Assembly: GCA_947631195.1 (NCBI GenBank)
Contig: CANRKK010000013.1
Span: forward strand, 1 to 50,912
From: an uncultured Clostridia bacterium
GTDB taxonomy: Bacteria > Bacillota > Clostridia > Christensenellales > Borkfalkiaceae
DNA: 50,912 nucleotides
Direction of reading: 5' to 3'
Shown here: in pieces, positions 1 through 8,039 of the stretch
Position numbering within the stretch: position 1 is the first letter of the stretch
How the letters are laid out: each line of letters begins with the position of its first letter
Position numbers and translations under genes: made by a program
Notes under the pieces: generated by a model
Database searches by the model: none
The model's input: only the letters and a program-made list of their open reading frames with translations
What the model was told of the DNA's origin: nothing

Positions 1-59
1 CCCGAACACGGCGTTGTCCTTACGCCGTGTGAGAAAGCTGTCACCGATAGGTGACTGAG
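1..59 (+). repeat. Family B repeat, copy 1 (cut by window edge)
   Basis: Right end of a repeat that recurs at 13364, 19361 and 19964. It holds the stem CACGGCG/CGCCGTG and then a variable small hairpin, TCACC-gata-GGTGA, followed by CTGAGGGG. The left part lies outside the window. Confidence 0.75.
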
Positions 60-72
60 GGGATTGTTTAAA

Positions 73-135
73 GTTTGACGTGCGCAAAGCAATCAAACGT
101 TAACGCAATAAAGATACTCGGCAGCGGCGACACGC
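73..135 (+). repeat. Family F repeat, copy 1
   Basis: About 63 bases that match 20203-20267 with scattered differences. Shared blocks are GTTTGAC, TAACGCAATAAAGA and GCGGCGACACGC. Both copies follow a family B element. Function unknown. Confidence 0.6.
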
Positions 136-622
136 CGCCCCCCTCAGTCCGCTGCGCGTCCAGCTCCCCCCCACAACGTGGGGGGCAGCCAAGGCGGTGG
201 TGGTCGGCGACGGAAGAGGGCACGTAAATAGTCGCGGCGCGACAGATTCTTCGGCTATCGCCTCAGAATGACAGGAGGAGGGAGGGTGTTATTCGCGCAG
301 AATGACAGTGGGGGAGAGGACCTCGCGCAGAAGAACAGGAGGGAGTAAAATCAGGAAGAAATGTCAAAATTGTTAAAAAATCACAAAAAGGAGAAGTATA
401 TAACATTTTAAAAAGGGTATAAGAAAATATAATACCTGATTTTCGGGGCAAAAAGCCGAAAAAACGCAAAAAATTCGCGGCGGGAGCGGCGGCAAAAAAT
501 CAATATCTTGTGGCGGCCGCGTATAGCCGGCACAATTTTTAAGCAAAGCGGGGCGGGATTGGGCAAAATTACAAAAAATGGGCAAAAAATATAAAAAAAT
601 GCGCCAATCAGGCCGATTTTGA
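136..622. other. Non-coding upstream region with repeat fragments
   Basis: Contains a partial family G motif (GTCGGCGACGGAAGAGGGCA, near 206-226) and an inverted family D motif (244-281, AGATTCTTCGG to CAGAATGACA). The rest, 350-622, is A/T-rich with no convincing gene. Open frames on the reverse strand here have no ribosome site and are low-complexity. Confidence 0.5.
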
Positions 623-651
623 TTGACTTAAAATATGCCCCGATATATAAT
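623..651 (+). promoter_or_regulatory. Main S10 operon promoter
   Basis: TTGACT at 623-628 and TATAAT at 646-651 are separated by 17 bases, a near-consensus sigma-A promoter. The predicted start leaves a leader of about 235 nt before rpsJ. Confidence 0.8.
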
Positions 652-795
652 AGATAAGCGTGTTTAATGAGTGCGTATGGGTTGAGGCGCAAAGTTACTG
701 CAAAATTTCCCCTCTCAAAGCGGCGGAAACAGATAATTTGCGCTGACAAATGTCCGTGCATGGACGCGGGCGACTAACCGTAGCTTTGGTGTGAT

Positions 796-818
796 AAAAC
801 GCCGCAAGGTGTTTTTTT
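796..818 (+). terminator. Intrinsic terminator (attenuator) in the S10 leader
   Basis: Stem AAAACGCC (796-803) and GGTGTTTT (808-815), closed by a GCAA tetraloop and followed by a run of T. It lies about 75 bases upstream of rpsJ, so it would stop transcripts from the upstream promoter unless antiterminated. Confidence 0.7.
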
Positions 819-849
819 AACGCCCGAAGCCGCGATACACACGGTTAAG

Positions 850-879
850 TTGACACGAATGAAATTTTTTTGTTAGTAT
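850..879 (+). promoter_or_regulatory. Possible second rpsJ promoter
   Basis: TTGACA at 850-855 with a weak TAGTAT at 874-879 (18-base spacer), downstream of the leader terminator. It would give a transcript with almost no leader. The -10 is poor, so this is tentative. Confidence 0.35.
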
Positions 880-892
880 AAAAGGAGTTATT

Positions 893-1192
893 ATGGCAGG
901 ACAAAAAATCAGAATCAAATTAGCTGCATACGACCACGAGCTTGTGGACCTCGCTGCAAACAGAATAGTGGAGACCATGAAAAAGAGCGGCGCAAAAATT
1001 TCGGGCCCCGTGCCCCTTCCCACCGAGAGGGAGATTATAACCATACTTCGTTCTCCCCACAAGGACAAGGACAGCCGCGAACAGTTCGAGCAGAGAACTT
1101 ACAAGAGAATTATAGATATCTACACCCCCAACGCGAAGTTGTTGGACACGGTGCATTTGCCCGCAGGCGTAGACATCAAAATCAAGCTGTAA
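893..1192 (+). CDS. rpsJ: 30S ribosomal protein S10
   Basis: 99 residues, the usual length for bacterial S10, a small-subunit head protein that also acts as NusE in antitermination complexes. The N-terminal [16 protein letters not shown] and the block [16 protein letters not shown] are family hallmarks, and the C-terminal strand VDIKIKL completes the fold. A ribosome site AAAGGAG precedes the ATG. It is first in the S10 operon, but the next gene is not rplC, the usual partner: an unrelated reading frame and a repeat separate them by almost 1 kb. Confidence 0.98.
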   Translation: MAGQKIRIKLAAYDHELVDLAANRIVETMKKSGAKISGPVPLPTEREIITILRSPHKDKDSREQFEQRTYKRIIDIYTPNAKLLDTVHLPAGVDIKIKL

Positions 1193-1256
1193 TCCAACGG
1201 AAAAAGTATAATTCATTGCCAAGTTATACCGGTAGTAAATAATAAGGAAAAGGGTT

Positions 1257-1781
1257 ATGAGCGTAAATTTGAAAGGCAAATATATCCCTATGGAATATTT
1301 TAAAGAGTATGTTGGGTCGGTAAGACCGGATGAGAAACACAAGATATCTCCTGCCGGTGAAGAAGTTATGCCGAAGGCTTTTCCGTTCAGATTGGTGTTG
1401 GATATACTTGGCAATGCATATTTTATACCTATTATAGAAGAAATGACTCCAAACGGAAAAAGCGAAGAGCAACTTGCTTATAGTATTGCGGATATTGTCG
1501 AGGCTGCAAGCGGAGACAAAAAAAAGCAAAAGAAGATTGATGATTGTCACGAGCAAATAAAGAGAGATTATCAAAATAAATATGCTATGGACGACAAGTT
1601 CCAGCAAAGATTCTATGAGATAGCAAAGCCGACTTTCCAAAGAGATTACGCAGAGGCGGTTGCCGAGGGCAAAACTCCTATGGAATTGCCGGGTCAAATA
1701 ACAACATACAACAATATGAATCCGGATATGGTAACCGCGCTTGCGCGCGCGGCAAGAATACCTACCGGGCAGAACACATAA
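1257..1781 (+). CDS. Unrecognised 174-residue protein inserted in the S10 operon
   Basis: I do not recognise this protein. It has 174 residues, is soluble-looking with no signal peptide or membrane segment, and has a charged Lys-rich centre (residues about 89-112, likely helical). The ribosome site AAGGAAAAGGG precedes the ATG. It sits between rpsJ and rplC, normally adjacent. Its codon use differs from its neighbours: it uses TTT, ATA and AAT freely where the ribosomal genes prefer C-ending codons, which suggests recent arrival. No recombinase or terminal repeats flank it, but a family C element follows 45 bases downstream. Being in-frame, complete and with a ribosome site, it is probably a real gene. 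Confidence 0.7.
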   Translation: MSVNLKGKYIPMEYFKEYVGSVRPDEKHKISPAGEEVMPKAFPFRLVLDILGNAYFIPIIEEMTPNGKSEEQLAYSIADIVEAASGDKKKQKKIDDCHEQIKRDYQNKYAMDDKFQQRFYEIAKPTFQRDYAEAVAEGKTPMELPGQITTYNNMNPDMVTALARAARIPTGQNT

Positions 1782-1825
1782 AGCAACCAAAAAATTGTTT
1801 CTTATATCTTATATATAATGTTTAT

Positions 1826-2010
1826 GGCGCAAGCAGGGTTTCCCTGCGCCCGCGCACCCAATTTGCGCACACCTGCGCCTGAGCGGTGGGAATTTGCGCC
1901 ATTATATAAAAAGTGCGCCCTTAAAAATGGCGCAAAGGGCGGCAGAGCCGCCGAAAATCACGAAAAATTTGCGCCTTATTATTTGAAATATTTACAATAA
2001 GGTGCGCAAA
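1826..2010 (+). repeat. Family C structured element, copy 1
   Basis: Full-length copy between the 174-residue gene and rplC. Helices in order: GGCGCA/TGCGCC (1826-1850), a conserved GCGCA/TGCGC hairpin, TTTGCGCCAT (1893-1902) with ATGGCGCAAA (1927-1936), GGCGGC/GCCGCC (1938-1952), the linker AATCACGAAAAA, and a last hairpin TTTGCGC (1968-1974) with GCGCAAA (2004-2010). It aligns end to end with the inverted copy at 44660-44835, whose stems differ in sequence but still pair. Confidence 0.8.
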
Positions 2011-2175
2011 CCGTTGCTACGCTCGGGCGCAGTGCGCGCAATCGCACGAGATTTTTGTGAACTTAACTAATTGATACTCTACGGAGTTCCGACGACGGCG
2101 GATATCAAAGCTGTACGGCGCAACGGAAAAACGCGGTATCTTAAAATAAAAAAATAAAACGGAGGAACTTTATCG

Positions 2176-2805
2176 ATGAATAAAGCAATCATCGGACGTA
2201 AAGCTGGAATGACCCAGATATTTACGCCGGAGGGCAAGGTGATACCCGTAACCGTCATAGAGGCGGGACCCTGCCCCGTAGTGCAGATCAAAACTGTGGA
2301 AAAAGACGGCTATGCCGCTTTGAAGCTCGGTTTTGACGAGGCAAAGGAAAAATCGCTTACAAAGCCCGATTTAGGCCAGTTCAAAAAGGCCAAAGTAAAG
2401 CCCTGCAAGGTTTTAAAGGAATTCCGTCTTGCCGACCTCTCTTCCTACGAAGTGGGCAAAGAGATAAGGGCGGACATATTTGCGGCGGGCGACAGAGTGG
2501 ACGTGCACGGCGTCAGCAAAGGTCACGGCTATTCGGGCGTAATAAAGAGATGGAACCAGCACCGCTTAAAGGAAACGCACGGCGTAGGCCCCGTACACAG
2601 GGAGCCCGGCTCCATGGGCGCCAACAGCTCCCCTTCGAGAGTGTTTAAAAACAAGAGGCTCGCAGGACAGTACGGCGTGGAAAACGTAACCGTTCAAAAC
2701 CTCGAGATCGTGAGGGTGGACGCAGAGCGGAACTGTTTGCTTATTAAGGGTTCGGTTCCGGGGCCCAACGGTGCGGTCGTTACCATAAACGACACCGTTA
2801 AATAA
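2176..2805 (+). CDS. rplC: 50S ribosomal protein L3
   Basis: 209 residues, typical for bacterial L3, an early-assembly protein whose long loop reaches toward the peptidyl transferase centre. The loop is recognisable as [16 protein letters not shown] (about residues 115-130), followed by the conserved [20 protein letters not shown] stretch. A strong GGAGG ribosome site at 2161-2165 sets the ATG. It starts the uninterrupted rplC-D-W-B run, with rplD 14 bases downstream. The 394-base gap upstream is occupied mostly by a family C repeat, and I see no clear new promoter in it. Confidence 0.98.
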   Translation: MNKAIIGRKAGMTQIFTPEGKVIPVTVIEAGPCPVVQIKTVEKDGYAALKLGFDEAKEKSLTKPDLGQFKKAKVKPCKVLKEFRLADLSSYEVGKEIRADIFAAGDRVDVHGVSKGHGYSGVIKRWNQHRLKETHGVGPVHREPGSMGANSSPSRVFKNKRLAGQYGVENVTVQNLEIVRVDAERNCLLIKGSVPGPNGAVVTINDTVK

Positions 2806-2819
2806 GGAGGACGCGCAAA

Positions 2820-3446
2820 ATGCCTAATGTAAAAGTATATAAAATGGACGGCGCCGAAGCGGGGGAGATGACTCTCTCCGAAAAGGTATTCGGCGTTGAG
2901 TATAACGAGGCTCTCATCCATCAGGCGGTAGTAACCCGTCTTGCAAACGAGAGGCAGGGCACAAAATCCACGCTCACCCGCACGGAAGTGCGCGGAGGCG
3001 GCAAAAAGCCTTGGAGACAGAAGGGAACGGGCAACGCCCGCCAAGGCTCCATAAGGGCTCCCCAGTGGATAAAGGGCGGCGTGGTATTCGCACCCAAGAG
3101 CCGCGACTTCTCCAAGGGCATGAATAAAAAGGCAAAGACCGCCGCGCTTCTTTCCGCCCTTTCCAAAAAGGTTGCCGACGGCGAACTCGTAGTGGTGGAC
3201 AGCCTGCAGGTGAAAGAGGGCAAAACCAAGGAAATGGTTGCGTTCCAAAAGGCGTTGAAACTTGACAAGAGCGCGCTGGTGGTTATGGACAACAACGACC
3301 AAAAGGTGATACTCGCGGCGAGAAACATCCAAAAGCTCTACACTTTGCCCGTCAGCCAGATATCCACGTACGAAGTGGTTAAATGCGCCAAAGTCGTGTT
3401 GACAAAGGCCGCGGTACAAAAAATCGAGGAGGTCTACGGAGAATAA
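2820..3446 (+). CDS. rplD: 50S ribosomal protein L4
   Basis: 208 residues, standard length. L4 lines the polypeptide exit tunnel and in some bacteria represses its own operon by binding the S10 leader. The basic loop that enters the tunnel is visible as TRTEVRGGGKKPWRQKGTGN (about residues 45-65) with the following ARQGSIRAPQW. An AAGGAGG site lies before the ATG. The stop codon shares one base with the rplW start (TAATG), consistent with translational coupling. Confidence 0.98.
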   Translation: MPNVKVYKMDGAEAGEMTLSEKVFGVEYNEALIHQAVVTRLANERQGTKSTLTRTEVRGGGKKPWRQKGTGNARQGSIRAPQWIKGGVVFAPKSRDFSKGMNKKAKTAALLSALSKKVADGELVVVDSLQVKEGKTKEMVAFQKALKLDKSALVVMDNNDQKVILAARNIQKLYTLPVSQISTYEVVKCAKVVLTKAAVQKIEEVYGE

Positions 3447-3736
3447 TGTTTGCCGAAGATATTATCATAAAGCCCCTCTTGACCGAAAAAGGTTACGACG
3501 GCATAGCCGACAAAAAGTACTCTTTCATAGTAAAGAAGTCGGCGGACAAAAAGCAGATCAAGGCCGCCGTTGAAAAGCTGTTCGGCGTAAGCGTGAAGAG
3601 CGTGAACACCGTAAACTGCAAGGGCAAAAAGAAGAGAATGGGAAGATACGAGGGCTACACGCCCGACTACAAGAAGGCGATCGTCCAGCTTGAGGCTGAC
3701 TCCAAGGCGATTGAGTTCTTCAACTCGTTGTCGTAA
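3446..3736 (+). CDS. rplW: 50S ribosomal protein L23
   Basis: 96 residues, the usual size for L23, which sits at the exit of the peptide tunnel and is the docking site for signal recognition particle and trigger factor. I chose the ATG at 3446 because it gives the family start [16 protein letters not shown] and overlaps the rplD stop by one base. A longer in-frame start at 3383 would add 21 residues unlike any L23. The AGGAGGTC ribosome site lies within the end of rplD. Confidence 0.97.
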   Translation: MFAEDIIIKPLLTEKGYDGIADKKYSFIVKKSADKKQIKAAVEKLFGVSVKSVNTVNCKGKKKRMGRYEGYTPDYKKAIVQLEADSKAIEFFNSLS

Positions 3737-3747
3737 GGAGGATAAAA

Positions 3748-4575
3748 ATGGCTATTAAGAGATATAGACCCACGTCCGCCGCACGCCGTTTCATGACGGT
3801 GAGCGCATACGAAGAAATCACAAGCACCAAGCCCGAAAGGAGCTTGCTGCACGACAAGCGCAAGACGGGCGGCAGGAACAACCAAGGTAAAATCACCGTG
3901 CGCCACATCGGCGGCGGCAACAGAATAAAGTACAGAATTATAGACTTCAAGCGCAACAAGGACGGCATACCCGCAACGGTTAAGACGATAGAGTACGACC
4001 CCAACCGTTCGGCCAACATAGCCTTGGTTGCGTATGCGGACGGCGAAAAGAGATACATTCTCGCCCCCGTGGGCCTCAACGTAGGCGACAAGATAATTTC
4101 CGGCGCGGGAGTCGACATCAAGGCGGGCAACTGCCTGCCCCTTTCGGAAATCCCCGTAGGTACGGTAGTCCACGCGATAGAGCTCAAACCCGGCAGGGGA
4201 GCGCAGATCGCGAGGGCGGCGGGCATCTCCGCGCAGATAATGGCCAAAGAGGGCCCCTACTGCACGCTGAGGATGCCTTCGGGCGAGATGAGGCTGGTAT
4301 CCGTAAACTGCAAGGCAACGGTAGGACAGGTAGGAAATCTCGAGCACGAGATAATCCGCGTGGGCAAGGCGGGCAAGACCCGTTACCTCGGAATCCGTCC
4401 CACCGTCCGCGGCTCGGTCATGAACCCCAACGACCACCCTCACGGCGGCGGCGAAGGCAAGAGCCCCGTAGGCCATGCCGGTCCTATGACCCCTTGGGGC
4501 AAGCCTGCTCTGGGTTATAAGACGAGAAAGAAGAAGAATCCTACTTCTAAATTCATATTAAAGAGAATTAATTAA
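3748..4575 (+). CDS. rplB: 50S ribosomal protein L2
   Basis: 275 residues, the normal length of L2, a primary 23S rRNA-binding protein needed for subunit association and peptidyl transferase activity. The conserved C-terminal [16 protein letters not shown] motif (about residues 225-243), which carries the universally conserved histidine, is intact, as is the RNA-binding core with HIGGGNR. A GGAGG site precedes the ATG. Spacing to rplW and rpsS is short, as expected in the operon. Confidence 0.98.
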   Translation: MAIKRYRPTSAARRFMTVSAYEEITSTKPERSLLHDKRKTGGRNNQGKITVRHIGGGNRIKYRIIDFKRNKDGIPATVKTIEYDPNRSANIALVAYADGEKRYILAPVGLNVGDKIISGAGVDIKAGNCLPLSEIPVGTVVHAIELKPGRGAQIARAAGISAQIMAKEGPYCTLRMPSGEMRLVSVNCKATVGQVGNLEHEIIRVGKAGKTRYLGIRPTVRGSVMNPNDHPHGGGEGKSPVGHAGPMTPWGKPALGYKTRKKKNPTSKFILKRIN

Positions 4576-4589
4576 GGGAGGAATAAAAG

Positions 4590-4868
4590 ATGTCAAGAAG
4601 CGTTAAAAAAGGACCTTATGCCGAAGCAAGGCTTATGGCAAGAATAGAGGCGATGAACGCTGCCGGCGAGAAGAAGGTTATCAAAACCTGGTCCCGTGCG
4701 ACAACGATATTCCCCCAGATGGTAGGACACACGATAGCCGTTTACGACGGCAGGAAACACGTTCCCGTATATATCACGGAGGATATGGTAGGCTGCAAGC
4801 TCGGCGAGTTTGCCCCCACCAGAACGTTCAAGGGGCATGCGGCCAAAACCGCAACCGCCAAGAAGTAA
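4590..4868 (+). CDS. rpsS: 30S ribosomal protein S19
   Basis: 92 residues, standard length. S19 binds the head of the small subunit with S13. The start [15 protein letters not shown] and the conserved central [20 protein letters not shown] are diagnostic, and the C-terminal [13 protein letters not shown] block is complete. A GGGAGG site precedes the ATG, 14 bases after rplB. It keeps the canonical rplB-rpsS-rplV order. Confidence 0.98.
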   Translation: MSRSVKKGPYAEARLMARIEAMNAAGEKKVIKTWSRATTIFPQMVGHTIAVYDGRKHVPVYITEDMVGCKLGEFAPTRTFKGHAAKTATAKK

Positions 4869-4880
4869 GGAGTTTGAATT

Positions 4881-5270
4881 ATGGCAAGTAATATGAATAA
4901 AAAACAGGAAAGAATTGCCGAAAACAAAGACAAGCGTCCTTATGCAACGGCAAAATACCTCAGAATTTCCCCCTATAAAATAAGAACGGTGCTTGCGCTC
5001 ATCCGCGGCAAGTCGGTTGAGGAAGCCGAGGCGATACTCACCTACTGCACCAAGGGCGGCAGCGCGGAAGTCAAAAAAGTTTTGCTCTCCGCGGCGGCCA
5101 ACGCCGAACACAACAACGGCATGGACAGAAGCGACCTTATAGTTGCCGAGGCGTTTGCAAACGGCGGTCCCCACTTAAAGAGGATGCAGCCCGTTTCCAA
5201 GGGCAGGGGGCACGCAATATTGAAGAGAACGAGCCACGTCACCGTAATACTTGACGCAAAGAAGGTTTAA
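4881..5270 (+). CDS. rplV: 50S ribosomal protein L22
   Basis: 129 residues, somewhat longer than the usual 110-115 because of a charged N-terminal extension of about 18 residues before the family start ATAKYLRISPYKIR. L22 lines the exit tunnel with L4 and is a site of macrolide-resistance changes. The beta-hairpin that enters the tunnel corresponds to LKRMQPVSKGRGHAILKR near the C terminus. No earlier or later start with a better ribosome site is seen (AAGGAG before ATG). Confidence 0.96.
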   Translation: MASNMNKKQERIAENKDKRPYATAKYLRISPYKIRTVLALIRGKSVEEAEAILTYCTKGGSAEVKKVLLSAAANAEHNNGMDRSDLIVAEAFANGGPHLKRMQPVSKGRGHAILKRTSHVTVILDAKKV

Positions 5271-5281
5271 GGAGAGAATAT

Positions 5282-5950
5282 ATGGGACAAAAAGTTAATC
5301 CTCACGGTTTGAGAGTCGGCATAATTTCCTCATGGGATACGCAGTGGTACGCGGACAAAAAGACCTTCCCCGCGCATCTTAAGGAGGACAACCAGATCCG
5401 TACCTTCTTAAAGAAAAAGTATTTTGAAGCCGCGATAAGCAAGATCACCATCGTGCGCGCGGCCAACAAGATAGAAGTGGGCATCTACACGGGCCGCCCC
5501 GGCGTTTTGATAGGCAAGGCCGGCTCGGAGATAGAGGTCATCAAAAAGGACCTCGCAAGGCTCACGAAGGGCAAGATTATAATTATTAATGTAAGAAAGA
5601 TAGACAAAATCGACCAGGACGCACAGCTCGTGGCGGAGGCGGTCGCCGCCCAGCTCGAAAAGCGTGTTTCCTACAGACGGGCAGTCAAGCAGCAGATAGC
5701 AAAGGTGTCCAAGTCGGGCGTAAAGGGCGTTAAAATCACCGTCGGCGGCAGGCTGGACGGCAGGGAGATTGCGGGCAGCGAGAGCTACCACGAGGGCTCC
5801 ATACCCCTTCAGACGATCCGCGCCGACATAGACTACGGCTTTGCCGAAGCGCACACCACCTTCGGCGTACTCGGCGTAAAGTGCTGGATATACAAGGGCG
5901 AGGTGCTCGAGAACAAAAAACTTATAATATCCGAGGGAGGCGAAGATTAA
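5282..5950 (+). CDS. rpsC: 30S ribosomal protein S3
   Basis: 222 residues, typical of S3, a head protein at the mRNA entry channel that contributes to the helicase activity of the ribosome. The N terminus [13 protein letters not shown], the KH-domain [15 protein letters not shown] (about residues 73-87) and the C-terminal [31 protein letters not shown] region are intact. AAGGAG precedes the ATG. rplP follows after one base. Confidence 0.98.
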   Translation: MGQKVNPHGLRVGIISSWDTQWYADKKTFPAHLKEDNQIRTFLKKKYFEAAISKITIVRAANKIEVGIYTGRPGVLIGKAGSEIEVIKKDLARLTKGKIIIINVRKIDKIDQDAQLVAEAVAAQLEKRVSYRRAVKQQIAKVSKSGVKGVKITVGGRLDGREIAGSESYHEGSIPLQTIRADIDYGFAEAHTTFGVLGVKCWIYKGEVLENKKLIISEGGED

Positions 5951-5951
5951 A

Positions 5952-6386
5952 ATGTTAATCCCCAAGAGAGTTAAAAGAAGAAAGCAGCACCGCGGCAAGC
6001 TCCACGGTTCCGCGCAGAAGGGCAACAAGATAGCGTACGGCGAGTACGGTCTGGTTGCCGAGGAGTGCGGCTGGATTAAGTCCAACCAGATAGAGGCGGC
6101 CCGTATCGCGATGACGAGATTCATAAAGCGCGGCGGGCAGGTGTGGATAGACATATTCCCCCACAAGCCCATCACCCGTCACCCCGCAGAGGCCCGTATG
6201 GGCTCCGGCAAGGGCTCGGTTGAATATTGGGTGGCAACGGTAAAACCCGGCAGAGTAATGTTTGAAATGGCGGGCGTTACCGAGGACGTTGCAAGGGAGG
6301 CAATGAGGCTTGCAAGCCACAAGCTCCCCGTAAAGTGCAAGTTCGTCGTAAAAGAAGCAGAAGGCGGTGAGGCAAATGAAGGTTAA
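5952..6386 (+). CDS. rplP: 50S ribosomal protein L16
   Basis: 144 residues, standard. L16 binds near the A-site tRNA elbow and helps organise the peptidyl transferase region. The start [16 protein letters not shown] and the conserved [20 protein letters not shown] (about residues 85-105) identify it. Its last 11 bases overlap the rpmC reading frame, so L29 is probably made by coupled translation. Confidence 0.98.
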   Translation: MLIPKRVKRRKQHRGKLHGSAQKGNKIAYGEYGLVAEECGWIKSNQIEAARIAMTRFIKRGGQVWIDIFPHKPITRHPAEARMGSGKGSVEYWVATVKPGRVMFEMAGVTEDVAREAMRLASHKLPVKCKFVVKEAEGGEANEG

Positions 6387-6570
6387 GGAAATTATAAATT
6401 TAACCGACGAGGAACTCAACAATAAGTTGCAGGAACTCAAGACAGAACTCTTTAATCTGCGCTTCCGCCACGCAAGCGGACAGCTTGAAAACCCCATGGC
6501 AATCAACCTTGTAAAAAAGGACATAGCAAGGGTCAACACCGTGATCCGCCAAAGGCAGTTAAAGGCGTAA
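6376..6570 (+). CDS. rpmC: 50S ribosomal protein L29
   Basis: 64 residues from the ATG at 6376, a helical hairpin protein near the tunnel exit. I prefer this start over the GTG at 6367 because [15 protein letters not shown] is the family start and AGGCGG lies about 8 bases upstream. The conserved helix [20 protein letters not shown] is complete. It begins inside the end of rplP and precedes rpsQ by 12 bases, as in the canonical operon. Confidence 0.96.
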   Translation: MKVKEIINLTDEELNNKLQELKTELFNLRFRHASGQLENPMAINLVKKDIARVNTVIRQRQLKA

Positions 6571-6582
6571 AAGGAGCAGAAA

Positions 6583-6843
6583 ATGGAAGAGAGAACAACT
6601 TTAAGAAAGGAAAGAGTGGGCATAGTGGTATCCGACAAAATGGATAAGACGGTAGTTGTTGCCGTAACCGAAAAGTCCAAACACCCCCTCTATAAAAAGA
6701 CCATAACCAAGACCACCCGCTTCAAGGCGCACGACGAAAAGAACGAGTGCGGCGAGGGCGACACGGTGAGAATAGTGGAAACGCGGAAGCTGTCGAAGGA
6801 TAAGAATTGGCGGGTGGCCGAAATAATCGAAAAGGCCAAGTAA
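6583..6843 (+). CDS. rpsQ: 30S ribosomal protein S17
   Basis: 86 residues, usual length. S17 binds helix 11 of 16S rRNA early in assembly. The OB-fold core is recognisable by [23 protein letters not shown] and the C-terminal [17 protein letters not shown] precedes the ATG. Normally rplN follows at once; here 381 bases of repeat-derived sequence intervene, beginning one base after the stop. Confidence 0.98.
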   Translation: MEERTTLRKERVGIVVSDKMDKTVVVAVTEKSKHPLYKKTITKTTRFKAHDEKNECGEGDTVRIVETRKLSKDKNWRVAEIIEKAK

Positions 6844-6844
6844 T

Positions 6845-6975
6845 GCTCCCGCCAACGGGTGATAAACTTCGCAATACTGTGTCGCGTTTACGCGCTCCTC
6901 GGTCACGTACGTCTATGTACGCTCCCGTCGTCGCTTACGCACGCTCCTTGTCTTGCTCGTTTCTAACCCGTTGCA
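6845..6975 (+). repeat. Family A structured element, copy 1 (after rpsQ)
   Basis: Starts immediately after the rpsQ stop. Outer stem AACGGGT (6854-6860) pairs with ACCCGTT (6966-6972). The invariant apex GTAC-GTCTAT-GTAC lies at 6907-6920. The inner stem is weak in this copy. Shared blocks are CTTCGCAATACTGTGT and CTTGTCTTGCTCGTTTCTA. A second copy of the 3' end, GTTTCTAACCTGTTGCA, occurs at 7025-7041 on the far side of a family D element. Confidence 0.8.
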
Positions 6976-6987
6976 AACCCCACACCC

Positions 6988-7025
6988 TGTCATTCTGAGG
7001 AGGGCGTAGCCCGACGAAGAATCTG
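6988..7025 (+). repeat. Family D repeat inserted beside family A
   Basis: TGTCATTCTGAGG, then a small hairpin GGGC-gta-GCCC, then CGACGAAGAATCTG. An almost identical copy is at 44903-44940. The element lies between two 17-base direct repeats (6959-6975 and 7025-7041, one mismatch). The remaining 7054-7224 shows nothing I can name, apart from the rplN ribosome site. Confidence 0.75.
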
Positions 7026-7224
7026 TTTCTAACCTGTTGCAGACTTCGTAATTTCAATAATTTCGTAATTATAAAATTAATGTCAAGCGACACGCTGCTG
7101 CATGATTGCTTTCCTTGTGCAAAGGAGAGCGGGGCGACCCACCCCGCTTATGTGGGCAAGGGGCAATCCTCTGCAAAACAAAAAAATACAGTTGTAAGTT
7201 TCAAATCAAAAAGGAGTCAGATTT

Positions 7225-7593
7225 ATGATACAACCTCAAACAAGGCTCAAAGTTGCCGACAACAGCGGCGCGAAAGAGCTTATGTGCATAAAGGTGCTCG
7301 GCGGCTCGGGGCGCAAATACGCCAACATAGGCGACGTTATTGTGTGCTCTGTAAAGACGGCCGCTCCCGGCGGCGCCGTTAAAAAAGGCGAAGTGGTAAA
7401 GGCTGTTATAGTGCGCAGCTCCAAGGGCATCAGACGCGACGACGGAACGTATATCACGTTCGACGACAACGCCGCGGTAATAATCAACGCAAACAAGGAA
7501 CCCCGCGGCACGCGTATCTTCGGACCGATAGCCAGAGAGCTTCGCGAGAAGAACTATATGAAGATAATATCGCTTGCCCCCGAAGTGCTTTAA
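7225..7593 (+). CDS. rplN: 50S ribosomal protein L14
   Basis: 122 residues, exactly the standard length. L14 lies at the subunit interface and contacts 16S helix 14. The N-terminal [19 protein letters not shown] and the motif [20 protein letters not shown] near the C terminus are diagnostic. AAAAGGAG precedes the ATG. It restarts the spc half of the superoperon after the repeat cluster; no strong promoter is visible in the gap, so read-through from S10 seems likely. Confidence 0.98.
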   Translation: MIQPQTRLKVADNSGAKELMCIKVLGGSGRKYANIGDVIVCSVKTAAPGGAVKKGEVVKAVIVRSSKGIRRDDGTYITFDDNAAVIINANKEPRGTRIFGPIARELREKNYMKIISLAPEVL

Positions 7594-7608
7594 TAAAGGA
7601 GAGAAGCT

Positions 7609-8028
7609 ATGAACGTAAAATTGAATGATAATGTAGTTGTTATCACCGGTAAGTATGCGGGCAAGCAGGGCAACGTAATTGCCACATCTCCCAAAAACGG
7701 CACGGTGGTTGTGGAGGGCGTAAACATCCACAAGAAGTCCAAAAAGGCAAGAAAGGCCAACGAAGTTTCCCAGATAGTGGAAGTGCCCGGGCCCATCGAC
7801 GCAAGCAACGTCATGGTTGTTTGCCCGTCGTGCGGCAAGGCTATAAGGGTTAAGCACAGCATAGTCGAAAACAAAAAGGTGCGCGTGTGCGGCAAGTGCG
7901 GCGCGGTTTTGGACAAGGGCTATGTTTCCAAGGCTGCGGCAAAGGCTGCCAAGAAGGAAGAACCCAAAAAGCGCGTAAGAAAGCGTGCTAAAAAAGATGA
8001 GACCGCCGAGAGCGGCAAAACCGAATAA
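7609..8028 (+). CDS. rplX: 50S ribosomal protein L24 with zinc-ribbon and basic tail
   Basis: 139 residues, against about 100-105 in most bacteria. L24 initiates assembly of the 50S 5' domain. The KOW motif is at the N terminus ([16 protein letters not shown]). The middle carries two CxxC pairs, CPSCGK and CGKCG, a zinc ribbon found in several bacterial L24 proteins. About 35 further residues, alternating Lys, Ala and Glu, form a probably disordered tail that accounts for the extra length. It lies between rplN and rplE as usual. Confidence 0.96.
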   Translation: MNVKLNDNVVVITGKYAGKQGNVIATSPKNGTVVVEGVNIHKKSKKARKANEVSQIVEVPGPIDASNVMVVCPSCGKAIRVKHSIVENKKVRVCGKCGAVLDKGYVSKAAAKAAKKEEPKKRVRKRAKKDETAESGKTE

Positions 8029-8039
8029 GGAGGTGCGCG

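Larger units (their letters stand above)
652..892 (+). promoter_or_regulatory. Structured leader of the S10 operon
   Basis: A long leader with three visible helices: GCGCAAA (687-693) with TTTGCGC (737-743), a small hairpin GTCC/GGAC (752-765), and an intrinsic terminator at 796-818. The order of helix, hairpin and terminator suggests transcription attenuation. In other bacteria L4 feeds back on the S10 leader; whether L4 acts here is inference. Confidence 0.55.

Noticed and set aside
263-761. Reverse-strand frames, up to 117 codons, upstream of rpsJ
   Set aside because: They overlap the S10 promoter and leader, lack ribosome sites, and read as Phe/Ile-rich translations of A/T-rich DNA.
1224-1790. 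188-codon reverse frame opposite the orphan gene
   Set aside because: The plus-strand frame has a ribosome site and balanced protein composition; the reverse frame is Leu/Tyr/Arg-rich without features.
1818-2000. 60-codon frame after the orphan gene
   Set aside because: It coincides with the hairpins of family C copy 1.
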